DNA from: JAMHWF01 sp035911095
GTDB lineage: Bacteria > Pseudomonadota > Gammaproteobacteria > Burkholderiales > Burkholderiaceae_C
Direction: 5' to 3'
Assembly: GCA_035911095.1 (NCBI GenBank)
Contig: JAMHWF010000089.1
Span: 1-64,000 of the forward strand
Length of the DNA: 64,000 nt
Part shown: in pieces, positions 24,436 through 34,189 of the stretch
Position numbering within the stretch: the first letter of the stretch is position 1
How the letters are laid out: each line of letters starts with the position of its first letter
The notes under the pieces: generated by a model
Seen by the model: only the letters and a program-made list of their open reading frames with translations
The model's database searches: none
Told to the model about the DNA's origin: nothing
Position numbers and translations under genes: made by a program

Positions 24436-25284
24436 TCAGAGCCGCTCGTACACCGTCTTGCCGCGCAGGCGGAACAGGTGGCGCGACTCGGCGAAGTGCT
24501 CGGAGTGGCCGACGAAGAGCAGGCTGCCCGGCTTCATCACCGCGTGCATGCGCTCCATCAGGCGCGTCTGCGTCGGCGCGTCGAAATAGATCATCACGTT
24601 GCGGCAGAACACGATGTCGAAGGACTCGCCGAAGTCCCAGCGCGGCGACATCAGGTTGAAGGCCTGGAAGTCGATGCGTCGCGCGAGCTCGGGCTTCACC
24701 CGGATGCGGCCCTCGTGGCGCCCCTTGCCGCGCAGGAAGTGGGCGCGCAGGCGCTGCGGCGTGAGGCCGCGCGCCTCGGCCGGGTAGACGCCCTGCATCG
24801 CGGTGGCGAGCACGCGGGTGTCGATGTCGGTGGCCAGCAGGCGCGCGTCGGTGCCCGGGCCGAGCGCCTCGACGATCGTCATCGCCAGCGAGTACGGCTC
24901 CTCGCCGGTGGAGGCGGCGTTGCACCACAGGCGCAGCGGCCGGCCGGCGCGCGCCTTCAGCGCCTCGGCCAGGATCTCGAAGTGGTGCTCTTCGCGGAAG
25001 AACGCGGTGAGGTTCGTCGTCAGGCAGTTGACGAACTCCTGCCATTCGTCGCCCTGATCTCGCTCCAGGTCGTTGAGGTAGGTGGCGAAGTCCGGGTGGC
25101 CGGTCTCTCGCAGGCGGCGCGCCAGGCGGCTGTAGACCATCGCGCGCTTGCTGCCCTGCAGGCTGATGCCGGCGCGCTGGTGGATCAGGCGCCGCACGCG
25201 CTCGAAGTCGGCCAGGCCGAAACTGAACTCGCCGTCGACGGGTGTGGAGGACGCGGGGGCAACGGGCGTGAGGACGGCGCTCAT
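24436..25284 (-). CDS. cheR: Chemotaxis protein methyltransferase CheR
   Basis: The product is 282 aa. The start MSAVLTPV (ATG 25284) is chosen because the frame upstream codes for Arg-rich sequence unlike the family. The N-terminal helical domain (FERVRRLIHQRAGISL) precedes the SAM-binding domain with ASTGEEPYSLAM, ATDIDTRVLATA and FDIVFCRNVMIYFD. It methylates chemoreceptor glutamates. It is the first of three chemotaxis genes and diverges from the diguanylate cyclase gene at 25501. Confidence 0.95.
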   Translation of the reverse strand: MSAVLTPVAPASSTPVDGEFSFGLADFERVRRLIHQRAGISLQGSKRAMVYSRLARRLRETGHPDFATYLNDLERDQGDEWQEFVNCLTTNLTAFFREEHHFEILAEALKARAGRPLRLWCNAASTGEEPYSLAMTIVEALGPGTDARLLATDIDTRVLATAMQGVYPAEARGLTPQRLRAHFLRGKGRHEGRIRVKPELARRIDFQAFNLMSPRWDFGESFDIVFCRNVMIYFDAPTQTRLMERMHAVMKPGSLLFVGHSEHFAESRHLFRLRGKTVYERL

Positions 25285-25500
25285 CGTGGGGGGCTCGAGG
25301 CGCGGTGAAGCGCGGTGCGTCGGGCGGGTTCGCCCGGGTCGGCCCGGATCGAAGGGCCTTCCGGGTATCGACCACGCGACGGCGAAGTTGAGCCGCCGGC
25401 CCCGCGCGTGACGTCCGACCGTGATCGCGCGGCGGCGTGCCGGCCCGCATGCCGGGCGGCGAGGGGCCGCTGCTAGAGTGGCCCGAAACTCCTGCCGCAC

Positions 25501-26286
25501 GTGATCGCTCCCTCTCATCCCGCGCTTTCCGACCCGACCGACGGACCGGTTTCGAGCCCGGCCGCGCCGAGGCCGGCCTTGTCACGCGCGACGGGCATCC
25601 CGGGCCTCGACCTCGAGGTGGCGGCCAGCCTGCTGCAACAGGCCGGGGTGTCGCTGCCCGGGGAGGAAGGGTCGGCCGCCTGGCTGCAGGCCGTGATCGA
25701 CGGGCTGTGCGAACTGTCCAGCCGCGACGCGCTCACCGGCCTGCCGAACCGTCGCCACTTCGAGCGCGCGCTGGACCGCGAGGTCGACCGCGTCGCGCGC
25801 ACCGGCGAGCCCACGCTCGTGCTCGTGCTCGACATCGACCACTTCAAGCGCGTCAACGACAACTGGGGCCATGCCGCCGGCGACGAAGTGATCCGGGTCG
25901 TCGCGCGTGCGCTCGCCGAGGCGGTGCGCCCGATGGATACGGTGGCGCGCATGGGCGGCGAGGAGTTCGCCGCCATCCTGCCCAACTGTGCGCCCGCCTT
26001 CGGCGAGAACGTGGCCCAGCGCCTGCGCCGCACCGTCGAACGCACCTCGGTCGCGATCCCGCTGCGCGAGCCGGTGCAGGTCAGCATCAGCATCGGCGGC
26101 GCCTACGCGCCGCAATGGGTGCGGTCGTCGCCGACGCTCTGGCTCGAGCGCGCCGACCGCCAGCTCTACCGCGCCAAGTCGGAGGGGCGCAACCGCGTCT
26201 GCCTCGACCTGCCGCCGGTCTCGCAAGTCAGCGCCGAAGAGAAGGGCCTGCTCTTCGGCGTCTCGCAGTTTCAGGATCTCTCATGA
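25501..26286 (+). CDS. Diguanylate cyclase (GGDEF domain)
   Basis: The product is 261 aa from GTG 25501. A short N-terminal region without a recognised sensor or membrane segment precedes a GGDEF domain from about residue 75: SRDALTGLPNRRHFERAL, LDIDHFKRVNDNWGHAAGD and the active site MGGEEF. The inhibitory site RxxD (RPMD) lies five residues before it, so product feedback by c-di-GMP is expected. Its stop overlaps the start of the FlhG-like gene (ATGA), so the two are translationally coupled. Confidence 0.92.
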   Translation: MIAPSHPALSDPTDGPVSSPAAPRPALSRATGIPGLDLEVAASLLQQAGVSLPGEEGSAAWLQAVIDGLCELSSRDALTGLPNRRHFERALDREVDRVARTGEPTLVLVLDIDHFKRVNDNWGHAAGDEVIRVVARALAEAVRPMDTVARMGGEEFAAILPNCAPAFGENVAQRLRRTVERTSVAIPLREPVQVSISIGGAYAPQWVRSSPTLWLERADRQLYRAKSEGRNRVCLDLPPVSQVSAEEKGLLFGVSQFQDLS

Positions 26287-27098
26287 ACGAACGTCCGAGC
26301 GTCCCTGCGACTGTGCCCCGCAGGAGCGAACCCCCGCCGCGCGGGCGCCTGACGGCAGTCACCAGCGGCAAAGGCGGCGTCGGCAAGACCTTTCTCACCG
26401 CCAACCTGGCGGCCGCGTTCGCGCGGCAGGGCGAGCGCGTGCTCGTGCTCGACGCCGACCTCGGCCTGGCCAACCTCGACGTCGTGCTGAACCTGGCGCC
26501 GAAGATCACGCTGCACGACGTCTTCACCGGCCGCGCGAACCTGAAGGAGGCGACGCTGCATGCGCCCGGCGGCTTCGACGTGCTGCTCGCCGGCTCGGGC
26601 CTGATCGAGTACTCGCGCCTGACGCCCGAGCTGCGCGACCAGTTCCTCGACGTCGTCGAGCGGGTGCGCCCGCAGTACGACCGGGTGCTGCTCGATACCG
26701 GCGCCGGCATCTCCGACGTGGTGCTGTTCACGATCTCGCTGGCCGACGACGTGCTGGTCGTGGCGACGCCGGAGCCGACCTCGATGACCGACGCCTACGC
26801 GACGATCAAGGTGCTCGCACGGCAGCAGAACCGGCGCCGCATCCAGCTGGCGGTGAACCAGACGCTGACGCTCGGCGAAGGCCGGGTGATCCGCGGGCAG
26901 CTGCAGCAGGTCGTCGACCGCTTCGTCGGCAAGGCCGGCGGCGAGACCGCGCTGATGCTCGACTACGTCGGCGAGGTGCAGACCGACCCTTCGGTGCGCG
27001 AATCGGTGCTGAAGCGCCAGCTGCTGCTCGAGCTCTACCCCGGGGCCAGCGCCGCGAAGGCGGTGCTGGCGATGGCCAAGCGCCTCTCGGGCGGCTGA
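26283..27098 (+). CDS. flhG: MinD/ParA-family ATPase, FlhG (YlxH)-like
   Basis: The product is 271 aa. The deviant Walker A motif is SGKGGVGKTFLTANLA, followed by LVLDADLGLANLDVVL and DRVLLDTGAGISDVV. FlhG-type proteins restrict flagellar number and placement; the match is to this subgroup rather than to MinD, but flhF and flagellar structural genes are not adjacent, so the symbol is provisional. Overlap with the diguanylate cyclase gene points to joint control of motility and c-di-GMP signalling. Confidence 0.75.
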   Translation: MNERPSVPATVPRRSEPPPRGRLTAVTSGKGGVGKTFLTANLAAAFARQGERVLVLDADLGLANLDVVLNLAPKITLHDVFTGRANLKEATLHAPGGFDVLLAGSGLIEYSRLTPELRDQFLDVVERVRPQYDRVLLDTGAGISDVVLFTISLADDVLVVATPEPTSMTDAYATIKVLARQQNRRRIQLAVNQTLTLGEGRVIRGQLQQVVDRFVGKAGGETALMLDYVGEVQTDPSVRESVLKRQLLLELYPGASAAKAVLAMAKRLSGG

Positions 27099-27150
27099 CG
27101 GGCGCCGCCCGGAGGGCGCAGGCCCGGCGCTCCTGCGACACTTGCGCTCG

Positions 27151-27570
27151 ATGAGCGATGACCCTCCAGGCGAAGCCCGCCCCCAACCGAAGACGGCCTA
27201 CGAATGGATCGGCGGCGACGCGCCGGTGCGCGCGCTGGTCGACCGCTTCTACGACTTGATGGACCTGGAGCCGGCCTACGCCGTCATCCGGCGCCTGCAC
27301 CCGCCGACGCTCGAAGGCTCGCGCGACAAGCTCTACTGGTTCCTCTCCGGCTGGCTCGGCGGGCCGCCGCTCTACACCGACCGCTTCGGCCATCCGATGC
27401 TGCGCGCGCGACACCTGCCTTACCCGATCGGCATCGCCGAGCGCGACCAGTGGATGGCCTGCATGCGCCAGGCCATGCGCGAGACGGCGGTCGACGAGAC
27501 CCTGGCGCAGCGACTGGCCGAGTCCTTCGCGGGCACCGCCGACTGGATGCGCAACCGGCCGGGGGCCTGA
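27151..27570 (+). CDS. Group II truncated haemoglobin
   Basis: The product is 139 aa from ATG 27151. The two-on-two globin fold is indicated by VDRFYDLMD (distal Tyr B10), LYWFLSGWLGGPPLY, the proximal His in LRARHLPYPIG and the Trp G8 in ERDQWMACM. Such proteins bind oxygen or nitric oxide and may detoxify reactive nitrogen. GACACT lies eight bases before the start and there is no Shine-Dalgarno, suggesting a very short leader. Confidence 0.9.
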   Translation: MSDDPPGEARPQPKTAYEWIGGDAPVRALVDRFYDLMDLEPAYAVIRRLHPPTLEGSRDKLYWFLSGWLGGPPLYTDRFGHPMLRARHLPYPIGIAERDQWMACMRQAMRETAVDETLAQRLAESFAGTADWMRNRPGA

Positions 27571-27572
27571 CG

Positions 27573-28265
27573 TCAGCGTCGCTCGCGCGACGGTGCCGGC
27601 GTGGGCGCCGCGGCCATGCCGAGCAGCACCACCAGCGCGCCGTGGCCTCCCTCGCTCGCGCGCGCCTGGACGAAGGCCATGACCTCGTTCTTCTGCACCA
27701 GCCAGGCCCGCACCTTTTCCTTCAGCACCGGCGCGCGGCCCGGCGAGCCATTGCCCTTGCCGTGCACGATGCGCACGCAGCGCAGGCCGGCACGCGAGGC
27801 TTCGCGCACGAAGGCCGCCAGGCGGTCGCGCGCCTCGTCGCGGCGCAGGCCGTGCAGGTCGATCTCGCGCTGGATCGCCCAGTGCCCGCGGCGCAGCCGG
27901 CGCACCACCTCGGGCGCTACGCCGGGCCGGCGGTAGGACAGGCCGTCGTCGGTGTCGAGCAGCGACTCGACGTCGATCTCGTCCGACAGCGAGGCGCGCA
28001 GCACCGCCTGGTCGTCGAGCGCGCGCTGGCGTGCCACCGGCGGCAGTCGCGGGGGGCTGGGCACGCGTCGGCCGTCGGGCCGCAGTGGCACGACGGGGCC
28101 GACGCTGAGCGCGAAGAGCTGGTGCTCGCGCTCGGCGCGCAGCTGCTCGGCGCGTTCGCGGCGCGTCTGTTCGGCCGCCTCGCGTGCCTCGCGCGCGCTG
28201 CGCTGCAGCGCCTTCTTCAGCGCCGCGAAGTCGGCCAGGCGCGTCGCGGGCGGGCGCGCGCTCAC
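27573..28265 (-). CDS. Smr-domain protein (putative DNA-nicking/RNA endonuclease)
   Basis: The product is 230 aa from GTG 28265, whose codon overlaps the radC stop by two bases. The N-terminal half is a charged, probably coiled-coil region (AREAREAAEQTRRERAEQ). The C-terminal Smr domain has IDLHGLRRDEARDRL and VRIVHGKGNGS, the HGxG motif of MutS2-type Smr nucleases. Function of the stand-alone family is unclear: nucleic-acid cleavage or ribosome rescue have been proposed. Coupling to radC suggests a DNA maintenance context. Confidence 0.85.
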   Translation of the reverse strand: MSARPPATRLADFAALKKALQRSAREAREAAEQTRRERAEQLRAEREHQLFALSVGPVVPLRPDGRRVPSPPRLPPVARQRALDDQAVLRASLSDEIDVESLLDTDDGLSYRRPGVAPEVVRRLRRGHWAIQREIDLHGLRRDEARDRLAAFVREASRAGLRCVRIVHGKGNGSPGRAPVLKEKVRAWLVQKNEVMAFVQARASEGGHGALVVLLGMAAAPTPAPSRERR

Positions 28266-29035
28266 AGCAGTCCGCGCTCGGCGAACGAGACGCAGCGCCC
28301 GTGGCCGACGACCACGTGGTCGAGCACCCGCACGTCGACCAGGCGCAGCGCGGCGGCGAGCGCCTGCGTCAAGGCCTCGTCGGCGCGCGAGGGCTCGGCG
28401 ACGCCGGAGGGGTGGTTGTGGGCCAGCACCACCGCCGCGGCGTTCAGCGCCAGCGCCTGCTTGACGACCTCGCGCGGGTAGACGCTCGTCTGGGTCAGCG
28501 TGCCGCGGAAAAGCTCGACGAAGCGGATCAGCCGGTGCTGGGCGTCGACGAACAGGCAGGCGAAGACCTCGTGATCGAGGTGACCGAGCTGCAGCTGCAG
28601 GAATTCCTTGACCCGATCGGGCGAGCTGAACACCGGCATCTCGCGCAACTCGCGCTCGAACGACCGGCGCGCGAGCTCGAGCACGGCGGCCAGTTCGGCG
28701 CGCTTGGCCGGCCCGAGGCCCTTGACCCGCTTCAGCATGGACGGGTCGGCGTGCAGCAGGCCGGCGAGGCCGCCGCACTCGTCGAGCAGCGCCTGCGCCA
28801 ACTGCAGCACCCCGGTGCCGCGCACACCGGTGCGCAGCAGCAGGGCCAGCAGCTCGGCGTCGGCCAGTGCCGCCGGGCCCTGGGCGAGCAGCTTCTCGCG
28901 CGGGCGCAGCGCGGCCGGCAGCTCGTGCAGCGAGCCCTTGGCGGGCGCCGCGGCTGCAGCCGGCGCGGCCGCGGCGCGGCGTCTTGCACGGGGCCGCGGC
29001 AGCATCGTCACCGGCAGGCTCGGCTTCAGGGTCAT
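28262..29035 (-). CDS. radC: RadC-family JAB/MPN-domain protein
   Basis: The product is 257 aa. Helix-hairpin-helix sequence (KRVKGLGPAKRAELAAVLEL) precedes the JAMM metal site HNHPSGVAEPSRAD. An Ala-rich stretch at 20-33 is a low-complexity addition. Despite its name the biochemical role of RadC is unresolved; it is not needed for DNA repair in E. coli. It diverges from fkpB across 62 bases. Confidence 0.9.
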   Translation of the reverse strand: MTLKPSLPVTMLPRPRARRRAAAAPAAAAAPAKGSLHELPAALRPREKLLAQGPAALADAELLALLLRTGVRGTGVLQLAQALLDECGGLAGLLHADPSMLKRVKGLGPAKRAELAAVLELARRSFERELREMPVFSSPDRVKEFLQLQLGHLDHEVFACLFVDAQHRLIRFVELFRGTLTQTSVYPREVVKQALALNAAAVVLAHNHPSGVAEPSRADEALTQALAAALRLVDVRVLDHVVVGHGRCVSFAERGLL

Positions 29036-29097
29036 CGAGAGCGGGGGCGCCTAGAATCGCCGCAGTCTACTGAAGCGCCATCACGGCGCATGCGCCC

Positions 29098-29541
29098 TTG
29101 AATCGCGTCCAGCCGGGTTCGTTCCTCACGCTCCACTACCGCCTCGCCGGGGCCGACGGCCGTGTGCTCGTCGACACCTTCGACGCGCGGCCGGCGACGC
29201 TTTCGCTCGGCAGCGGCGAGCTCTCGGCGGCGATCGAGGCGCGCCTGATCGGCCTCGAGGAGGGCGCGCGGGCACGTTTCGAGCTCGCCGCGGGCGAGGC
29301 CTTCGGCCAGCGCAACGACGACCTGCTGCAGCGCGTGTCGCGCGCGATGCTGCGCGAGCACGGCGACCCGGACGAGCAGTACGCCCCGGGCGACGTGGTG
29401 CAGTTCCCGACCCCCGACGGCCAGGGCAGCTATGCCGGCGTAGTGCGCGAATCGGCCGACGACTGGCTGCTGTTCGACTTCAACCACCCGCTGGCCGGCC
29501 AGCCGGTGAGCTTCGAAGTGCAACTGATCGGGGTGCTGTGA
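29098..29541 (+). CDS. fkpB: FKBP-type peptidyl-prolyl isomerase, SlpA/FkpB type
   Basis: The product is 147 aa from TTG 29098. FLTLHYRLAGADGRVLVDTF opens the FKBP fold; an insert-in-flap region (EAFGQRNDDLLQRVSRAML) is followed by QFPTPDGQGSYAGVV and FDFNHPLAGQPV, the SlyD/SlpA chaperone arrangement. The His-rich metal-binding tail of SlyD is missing, so SlpA/FkpB fits better. Its stop shares one base with the ispH start (TGATG), as in E. coli, where fkpB also precedes ispH. Confidence 0.93.
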   Translation: MNRVQPGSFLTLHYRLAGADGRVLVDTFDARPATLSLGSGELSAAIEARLIGLEEGARARFELAAGEAFGQRNDDLLQRVSRAMLREHGDPDEQYAPGDVVQFPTPDGQGSYAGVVRESADDWLLFDFNHPLAGQPVSFEVQLIGVL

Positions 29542-30518
29542 TGGCGGCGCAAACGCCCCTCGAAGACGTGGTGCTCGCCGAGCCGCGCGGCTTCTGCGCC
29601 GGTGTCGACCGCGCGATCGAGATCGTCGAGCGCGCGCTGCGCAAGTTCGGCGCGCCGATCTACGTACGCCACGAGATCGTCCACAACACCTACGTGGTGA
29701 ACGACCTGAAGGCCAAGGGCGCGATCTTCATCGAGGACCTGGCCGAGGTGCCGCCCGGCGCAACGCTTGTCTTCAGCGCGCACGGCGTCAGCCAGGCGGT
29801 GCGCCACGAGGCCGAGGCGCGCGGCTTCAGCGTCTTCGACGCGACCTGCCCGCTGGTCACCAAGGTCCACGTCGAGGTCGCCAAGCTGCACAAGGAAGGC
29901 TACGAATTCATCATGATCGGCCACAAGGGGCACCCCGAGGTCGAAGGCACGATGGGCCAGCTCGGCGACGGCATCTACCTCGTCGAGGATGTCGAGGACG
30001 TGCTGACGGTGCCGGTGCGCAACCCCACGCGCGTGGCGGTGGTCACGCAGACGACGCTCAGCGTCGACGACGCCGCCGAGATCCACGCTGCCGTGCGGCG
30101 ACGCTTTCCGCAGGTGCGCGAACCCAAGAAGCAGGACATCTGCTACGCGACGCAGAACCGCCAGGACGCGGTCAAGATCCTCGCGCCCGGCGTCGACGTC
30201 GTCATCGTCGTCGGCAGCCAGACCAGCTCGAACAGCAACCGCCTGCGCGAGCTCGCCGAACGGCTCGGCACGCCGGGCTACATGGTCGACAGCGCTGCCG
30301 ACCTGGACCCGCAATGGTTCGAGGGCAAGCGCCGCGTCGGCCTCACCGCCGGGGCTTCCGCGCCCGAGATCCTGGTGCAGGAAGTGATCGAGCGCCTGCG
30401 ATCCTTCGGCGCCGTCAGCGTGCGCAAGATGGACGGGGTGCAGGAGACGGTGCAGTTCCCGCTGCCGATGGGGCTTGGCGACAAGTCGATGGCAGCCGTC
30501 GACAGCTCGCGATCGTGA
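29541..30518 (+). CDS. ispH: 4-hydroxy-3-methylbut-2-enyl diphosphate reductase
   Basis: The product is 325 aa. IspH makes isopentenyl and dimethylallyl diphosphate in the last step of the MEP pathway, using a 4Fe-4S cluster. The three cluster cysteines are in PRGFCAGVDRA, FDATCPLVTK and QDICYATQNRQDAV. HEIVHNTYVVNDL, IGHKGHPEVEG and VVGSQTSSNSNRL are substrate-binding blocks. It is coupled to fkpB by a one-base overlap. Confidence 0.96.
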   Translation: MAAQTPLEDVVLAEPRGFCAGVDRAIEIVERALRKFGAPIYVRHEIVHNTYVVNDLKAKGAIFIEDLAEVPPGATLVFSAHGVSQAVRHEAEARGFSVFDATCPLVTKVHVEVAKLHKEGYEFIMIGHKGHPEVEGTMGQLGDGIYLVEDVEDVLTVPVRNPTRVAVVTQTTLSVDDAAEIHAAVRRRFPQVREPKKQDICYATQNRQDAVKILAPGVDVVIVVGSQTSSNSNRLRELAERLGTPGYMVDSAADLDPQWFEGKRRVGLTAGASAPEILVQEVIERLRSFGAVSVRKMDGVQETVQFPLPMGLGDKSMAAVDSSRS

Positions 30519-30583
30519 CGGTCGCCGCGCCTGCCTCGGCCACCCCTGCGGTGGCCCACCGCCGCTGACCGAAGGACTTCCGA

Positions 30584-31894
<1,311 letters not shown>

Positions 31895-31917
31895 GCGGCC
31901 GGACGGAGCAGCTGGGC

Positions 31918-31923
31918 TAGAAT
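31918..31923 (+). promoter_or_regulatory. Possible -10 element of the tRNA-Ser gene
   Basis: TAGAAT lies 32 bases before the mature tRNA 5' end. No -35 at the normal 16-18-base spacing is evident; the nearest TTGAGC is 21 bases away. The tRNA may also be transcribed from serS. Confidence 0.35.
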
Positions 31924-31955
31924 CCGCGCCTTCGATTCGACCCGATCGAAGCGCT

Positions 31956-32046
31956 GGAAAGGTGGCAGAGTGGTCGAATGCGCCGGACTCGAAATCCGGT
32001 ATACGGGTCTCCCGTATCGAGGGTTCGAATCCCTCCCTTTCCGCCA
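31956..32046 (+). tRNA. tRNA-Ser, anticodon CGA
   Basis: A 91-base gene with acceptor stem GGAAAGG pairing with CCTTTCC, discriminator G and encoded CCA. The anticodon stem is CCGGA/TCCGG with loop CTCGAAA, giving CGA at 31990-31992. The long variable arm (ACGGGTCTCCCGT) is typical of tRNA-Ser, and GGGTTCGAATCCC forms the T arm. A -10-like TAGAAT lies at 31918-31923, and a 7-bp inverted repeat (CTTCGAT/ATCGAAG) sits just before the gene. Confidence 0.95.
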
Positions 32047-32073
32047 GGCGGGCTTCCCGCCGGCAAGCCGATG

Positions 32074-32229
32074 TCAGTGCGACATCGAACGCAGCTTCAG
32101 CATCAACCTCAGGTACTCGAGCTGCGCATGCAACTGCTGCATGCTGGCCTTGAGCGCCAGCAGCGTCTCGAGTTGCGCCTTCGCGGCGTCGAAGTCGGGC
32201 TCTTGCGGGGTGGGGTTCTGCGCGTCCAT
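32074..32229 (-). CDS. Small conserved-looking helical protein, unknown function
   Basis: The product is 51 aa. It is almost entirely one amphipathic helix (FDAAKAQLETLLALKASMQ and then QLEYLRLMLKLR), so it may be a coiled-coil dimer. There is no membrane segment and no recognised family. ATG 32229 lacks a Shine-Dalgarno. It lies between tRNA-Ser and the lipoprotein gene on the opposite strand. The codon pattern looks coding, but evidence is limited to composition. Confidence 0.5.
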   Translation of the reverse strand: MDAQNPTPQEPDFDAAKAQLETLLALKASMQQLHAQLEYLRLMLKLRSMSH

Positions 32230-32320
32230 GGGGCGGAATCGTGCGGGCGAAGCCGAAGCCGATAAATCCCTGGCTCCGGGGCCGCCCGGCCATGGCGGGT
32301 GGGCGGCGCACAATCGCCGC

Positions 32321-33349
32321 ATGTCGGAGCCATCGATCGATCGACGCCGCCCAGCCGCTCGGATCCGCACGCTGTTGAAGCCCGCGCAGGTCGTGGCGCG
32401 GTCGGCGGGGCCGCAGCGTCGCTCCGCGGCGGCGCTCTTGGTCGCCTTGGGGGTTCTGGCAGGTTGCGCCGGGCCCGGCATCGCCACCTCTTCCTACGAG
32501 TTCAACCCGTCGCAGTTCGCGGCCTGGCCTTGCGAGCAGATGCACGAGGAGGCCGATCGCGTACAGCGCGACGCGGTCGACCTTGCCTACACCTTCGATT
32601 CGCCCGCCGGTGCCAACGTCAGCGATCTCAGCCCGGGCTTGCGGGTCTTCTGGCCCGCGTTGCTCGCGATGCGCAGCAGCGGCCCCGCCTCGACGGACCT
32701 GGCGCGCCTGAAGGGTCGCTTCGACGCGTTGCAGATCGCCGCCCGCCGGCGTAGCTGCGCGGCACCGCTGCGCGATGCGTCGACGGTTGCCGCCGCGCCC
32801 TGGCCTGTTGCACCGGGCGATCGCCTGGTCTATGACGACCGACCCGGCGCGCGCGGGCCGGCGCGTGAAGTGGTGTTCTCGGTCACGACGATGCGGCGCG
32901 ACGGCATCGAGTTCGAGGTCGACGACCGCAGCGGGAACGGCGGCCACTGGTTCCAGGACCGCGCGGGCAACCCGCGCGCCGACGCGTCGCCGGGCCTCGC
33001 GCAATGGCGTCGGCTGCTGCGGCGCGGGCTCGAGCTGGGCGAAGTCCTGGACGGCGACCTCGTCTCGCCGGCCACGCCGGCAGCGGTCGCGAACCTGCGC
33101 GGGCAGGTGGTGGCGACCGGCGCGCAGACGATCGCCGGCCGGCGCTTCGAGGTCGCGGTGGTCGAGCTGTTCGGCGAAGCCCCGGCGACAGGCGAGGCGG
33201 GGCAGGGGTCGACAGGCAGCGCGCGCATCGAAGGCGTGCTGGCCGTCGACCGCACGAGCGGCGTGCTGCTGCGCCTCGAGCTGCAATGCCGCAACCCGGA
33301 TTTCTCGCTGCGCCGTCGGCTGCTGCGCATCGAGCCGACCAACGGTTGA
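32321..33349 (+). CDS. Putative lipoprotein, unknown function
   Basis: The product is 342 aa. The hydrophobic segment LLVALGVLAGC ends in a lipobox with the lipid-bearing cysteine at C49, after an unusually long Arg-rich n-region. The mature part begins with SYEFNPSQFAAWPCEQM. A C-terminal beta-rich stretch (residues 175-340) contains RRFEVAVVELFGEAP. No known domain was recognised. CACAAT ends six bases before the ATG, with no Shine-Dalgarno, a leaderless-type arrangement. A shorter start would give a more normal signal peptide. Confidence 0.65.
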   Translation: MSEPSIDRRRPAARIRTLLKPAQVVARSAGPQRRSAAALLVALGVLAGCAGPGIATSSYEFNPSQFAAWPCEQMHEEADRVQRDAVDLAYTFDSPAGANVSDLSPGLRVFWPALLAMRSSGPASTDLARLKGRFDALQIAARRRSCAAPLRDASTVAAAPWPVAPGDRLVYDDRPGARGPAREVVFSVTTMRRDGIEFEVDDRSGNGGHWFQDRAGNPRADASPGLAQWRRLLRRGLELGEVLDGDLVSPATPAAVANLRGQVVATGAQTIAGRRFEVAVVELFGEAPATGEAGQGSTGSARIEGVLAVDRTSGVLLRLELQCRNPDFSLRRRLLRIEPTNG

Positions 33350-33511
33350 CCCTGTCACCGGCACGCTGCCGCGCTGGCTCCTCGCCTCCGGCCCGGCCCG
33401 CGGCGTCGACAACCCGACGCCCGCTTCACAGATCTTTACCCGGGCTGCATGTCCGGGATACGGCCGGCTTTCAGGATCACCCTCGTCGATCACTCCCATG
33501 AGGTTCCCGAG

Positions 33512-34039
33512 ATGAAGTCCTCCTTCCTGCGCAGCGCGCGCCCCTACGTCGCCGGCGTCGTGCTGGCCATTGCCGGCACGCTCACCGCCGGCGCCATCGC
33601 GCATGGCGGCCCGCCCCACGGCGGCCCGATGGGCGGCCCCGGCGAGATGTCGATGCTGTCGCCGCGTGCGCTCGACCGCATGCTCGACCGCGTCGACGCC
33701 ACCGCCGAGCAGCGCAGCCGCATCAAGGCCATCAGCAGCGAGGCGTTGAAGGACCTGAAGGCGCAGCGCGAGGCCACGCGCGAACTGCGCGAGCGCTCGA
33801 TCTCGCTGTTCACCCAGCCCACCGTCGACGCCAACGCGATCGAGGCCGCGCGCCAGCAGCTGATGCAGCAGCAGGACGCGACCAGCCGCCGCATCAGCCA
33901 GGCGCTGATCGACGCGAGCCAGGTGCTGACGCCCGAGCAGCGCCAGAAGCTCGCCGAGCGCATGACCGAGCGCCGCGAGCGCATGGAGCGCCACCGCGAG
34001 GAGCGGCGCGACGCCGAGCCCGCGCAGCCGCGCAGCTGA
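33512..34039 (+). CDS. Spy/CpxP-family periplasmic protein
   Basis: The product is 175 aa. The signal peptide is at residues 1-31 (SARPYVAGVVLAIAGTLTAGAIA). A Gly/Pro/His-rich segment (HGGPPHGGPMGGPGEM) follows, then a helical body with two copies of the family's LTxxQ-like motif, DATAEQRSRI and LTPEQRQKL, and an Arg/Glu-rich end. CpxP/Spy proteins are periplasmic chaperones that restrain the Cpx kinase. The response regulator and kinase genes follow, so this is probably a target or modulator of that pair. The His-rich stretch could bind metal. Confidence 0.8.
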   Translation: MKSSFLRSARPYVAGVVLAIAGTLTAGAIAHGGPPHGGPMGGPGEMSMLSPRALDRMLDRVDATAEQRSRIKAISSEALKDLKAQREATRELRERSISLFTQPTVDANAIEAARQQLMQQQDATSRRISQALIDASQVLTPEQRQKLAERMTERRERMERHREERRDAEPAQPRS

Positions 34040-34189
34040 AGCCGTCCGCGGCGGCCGGGTCCGCGCCGCGGCGCCCGGCCGCCGCGGCCTGCGTCGCCCC
34101 GCCGCCGGCGTGGGCGGGCTACGCTTCGCCCCGGTGCCCCTTGGCGCCCCGGCCACCGCCGGGAGGCCATTCCCCCTCTGCCGCGACCC

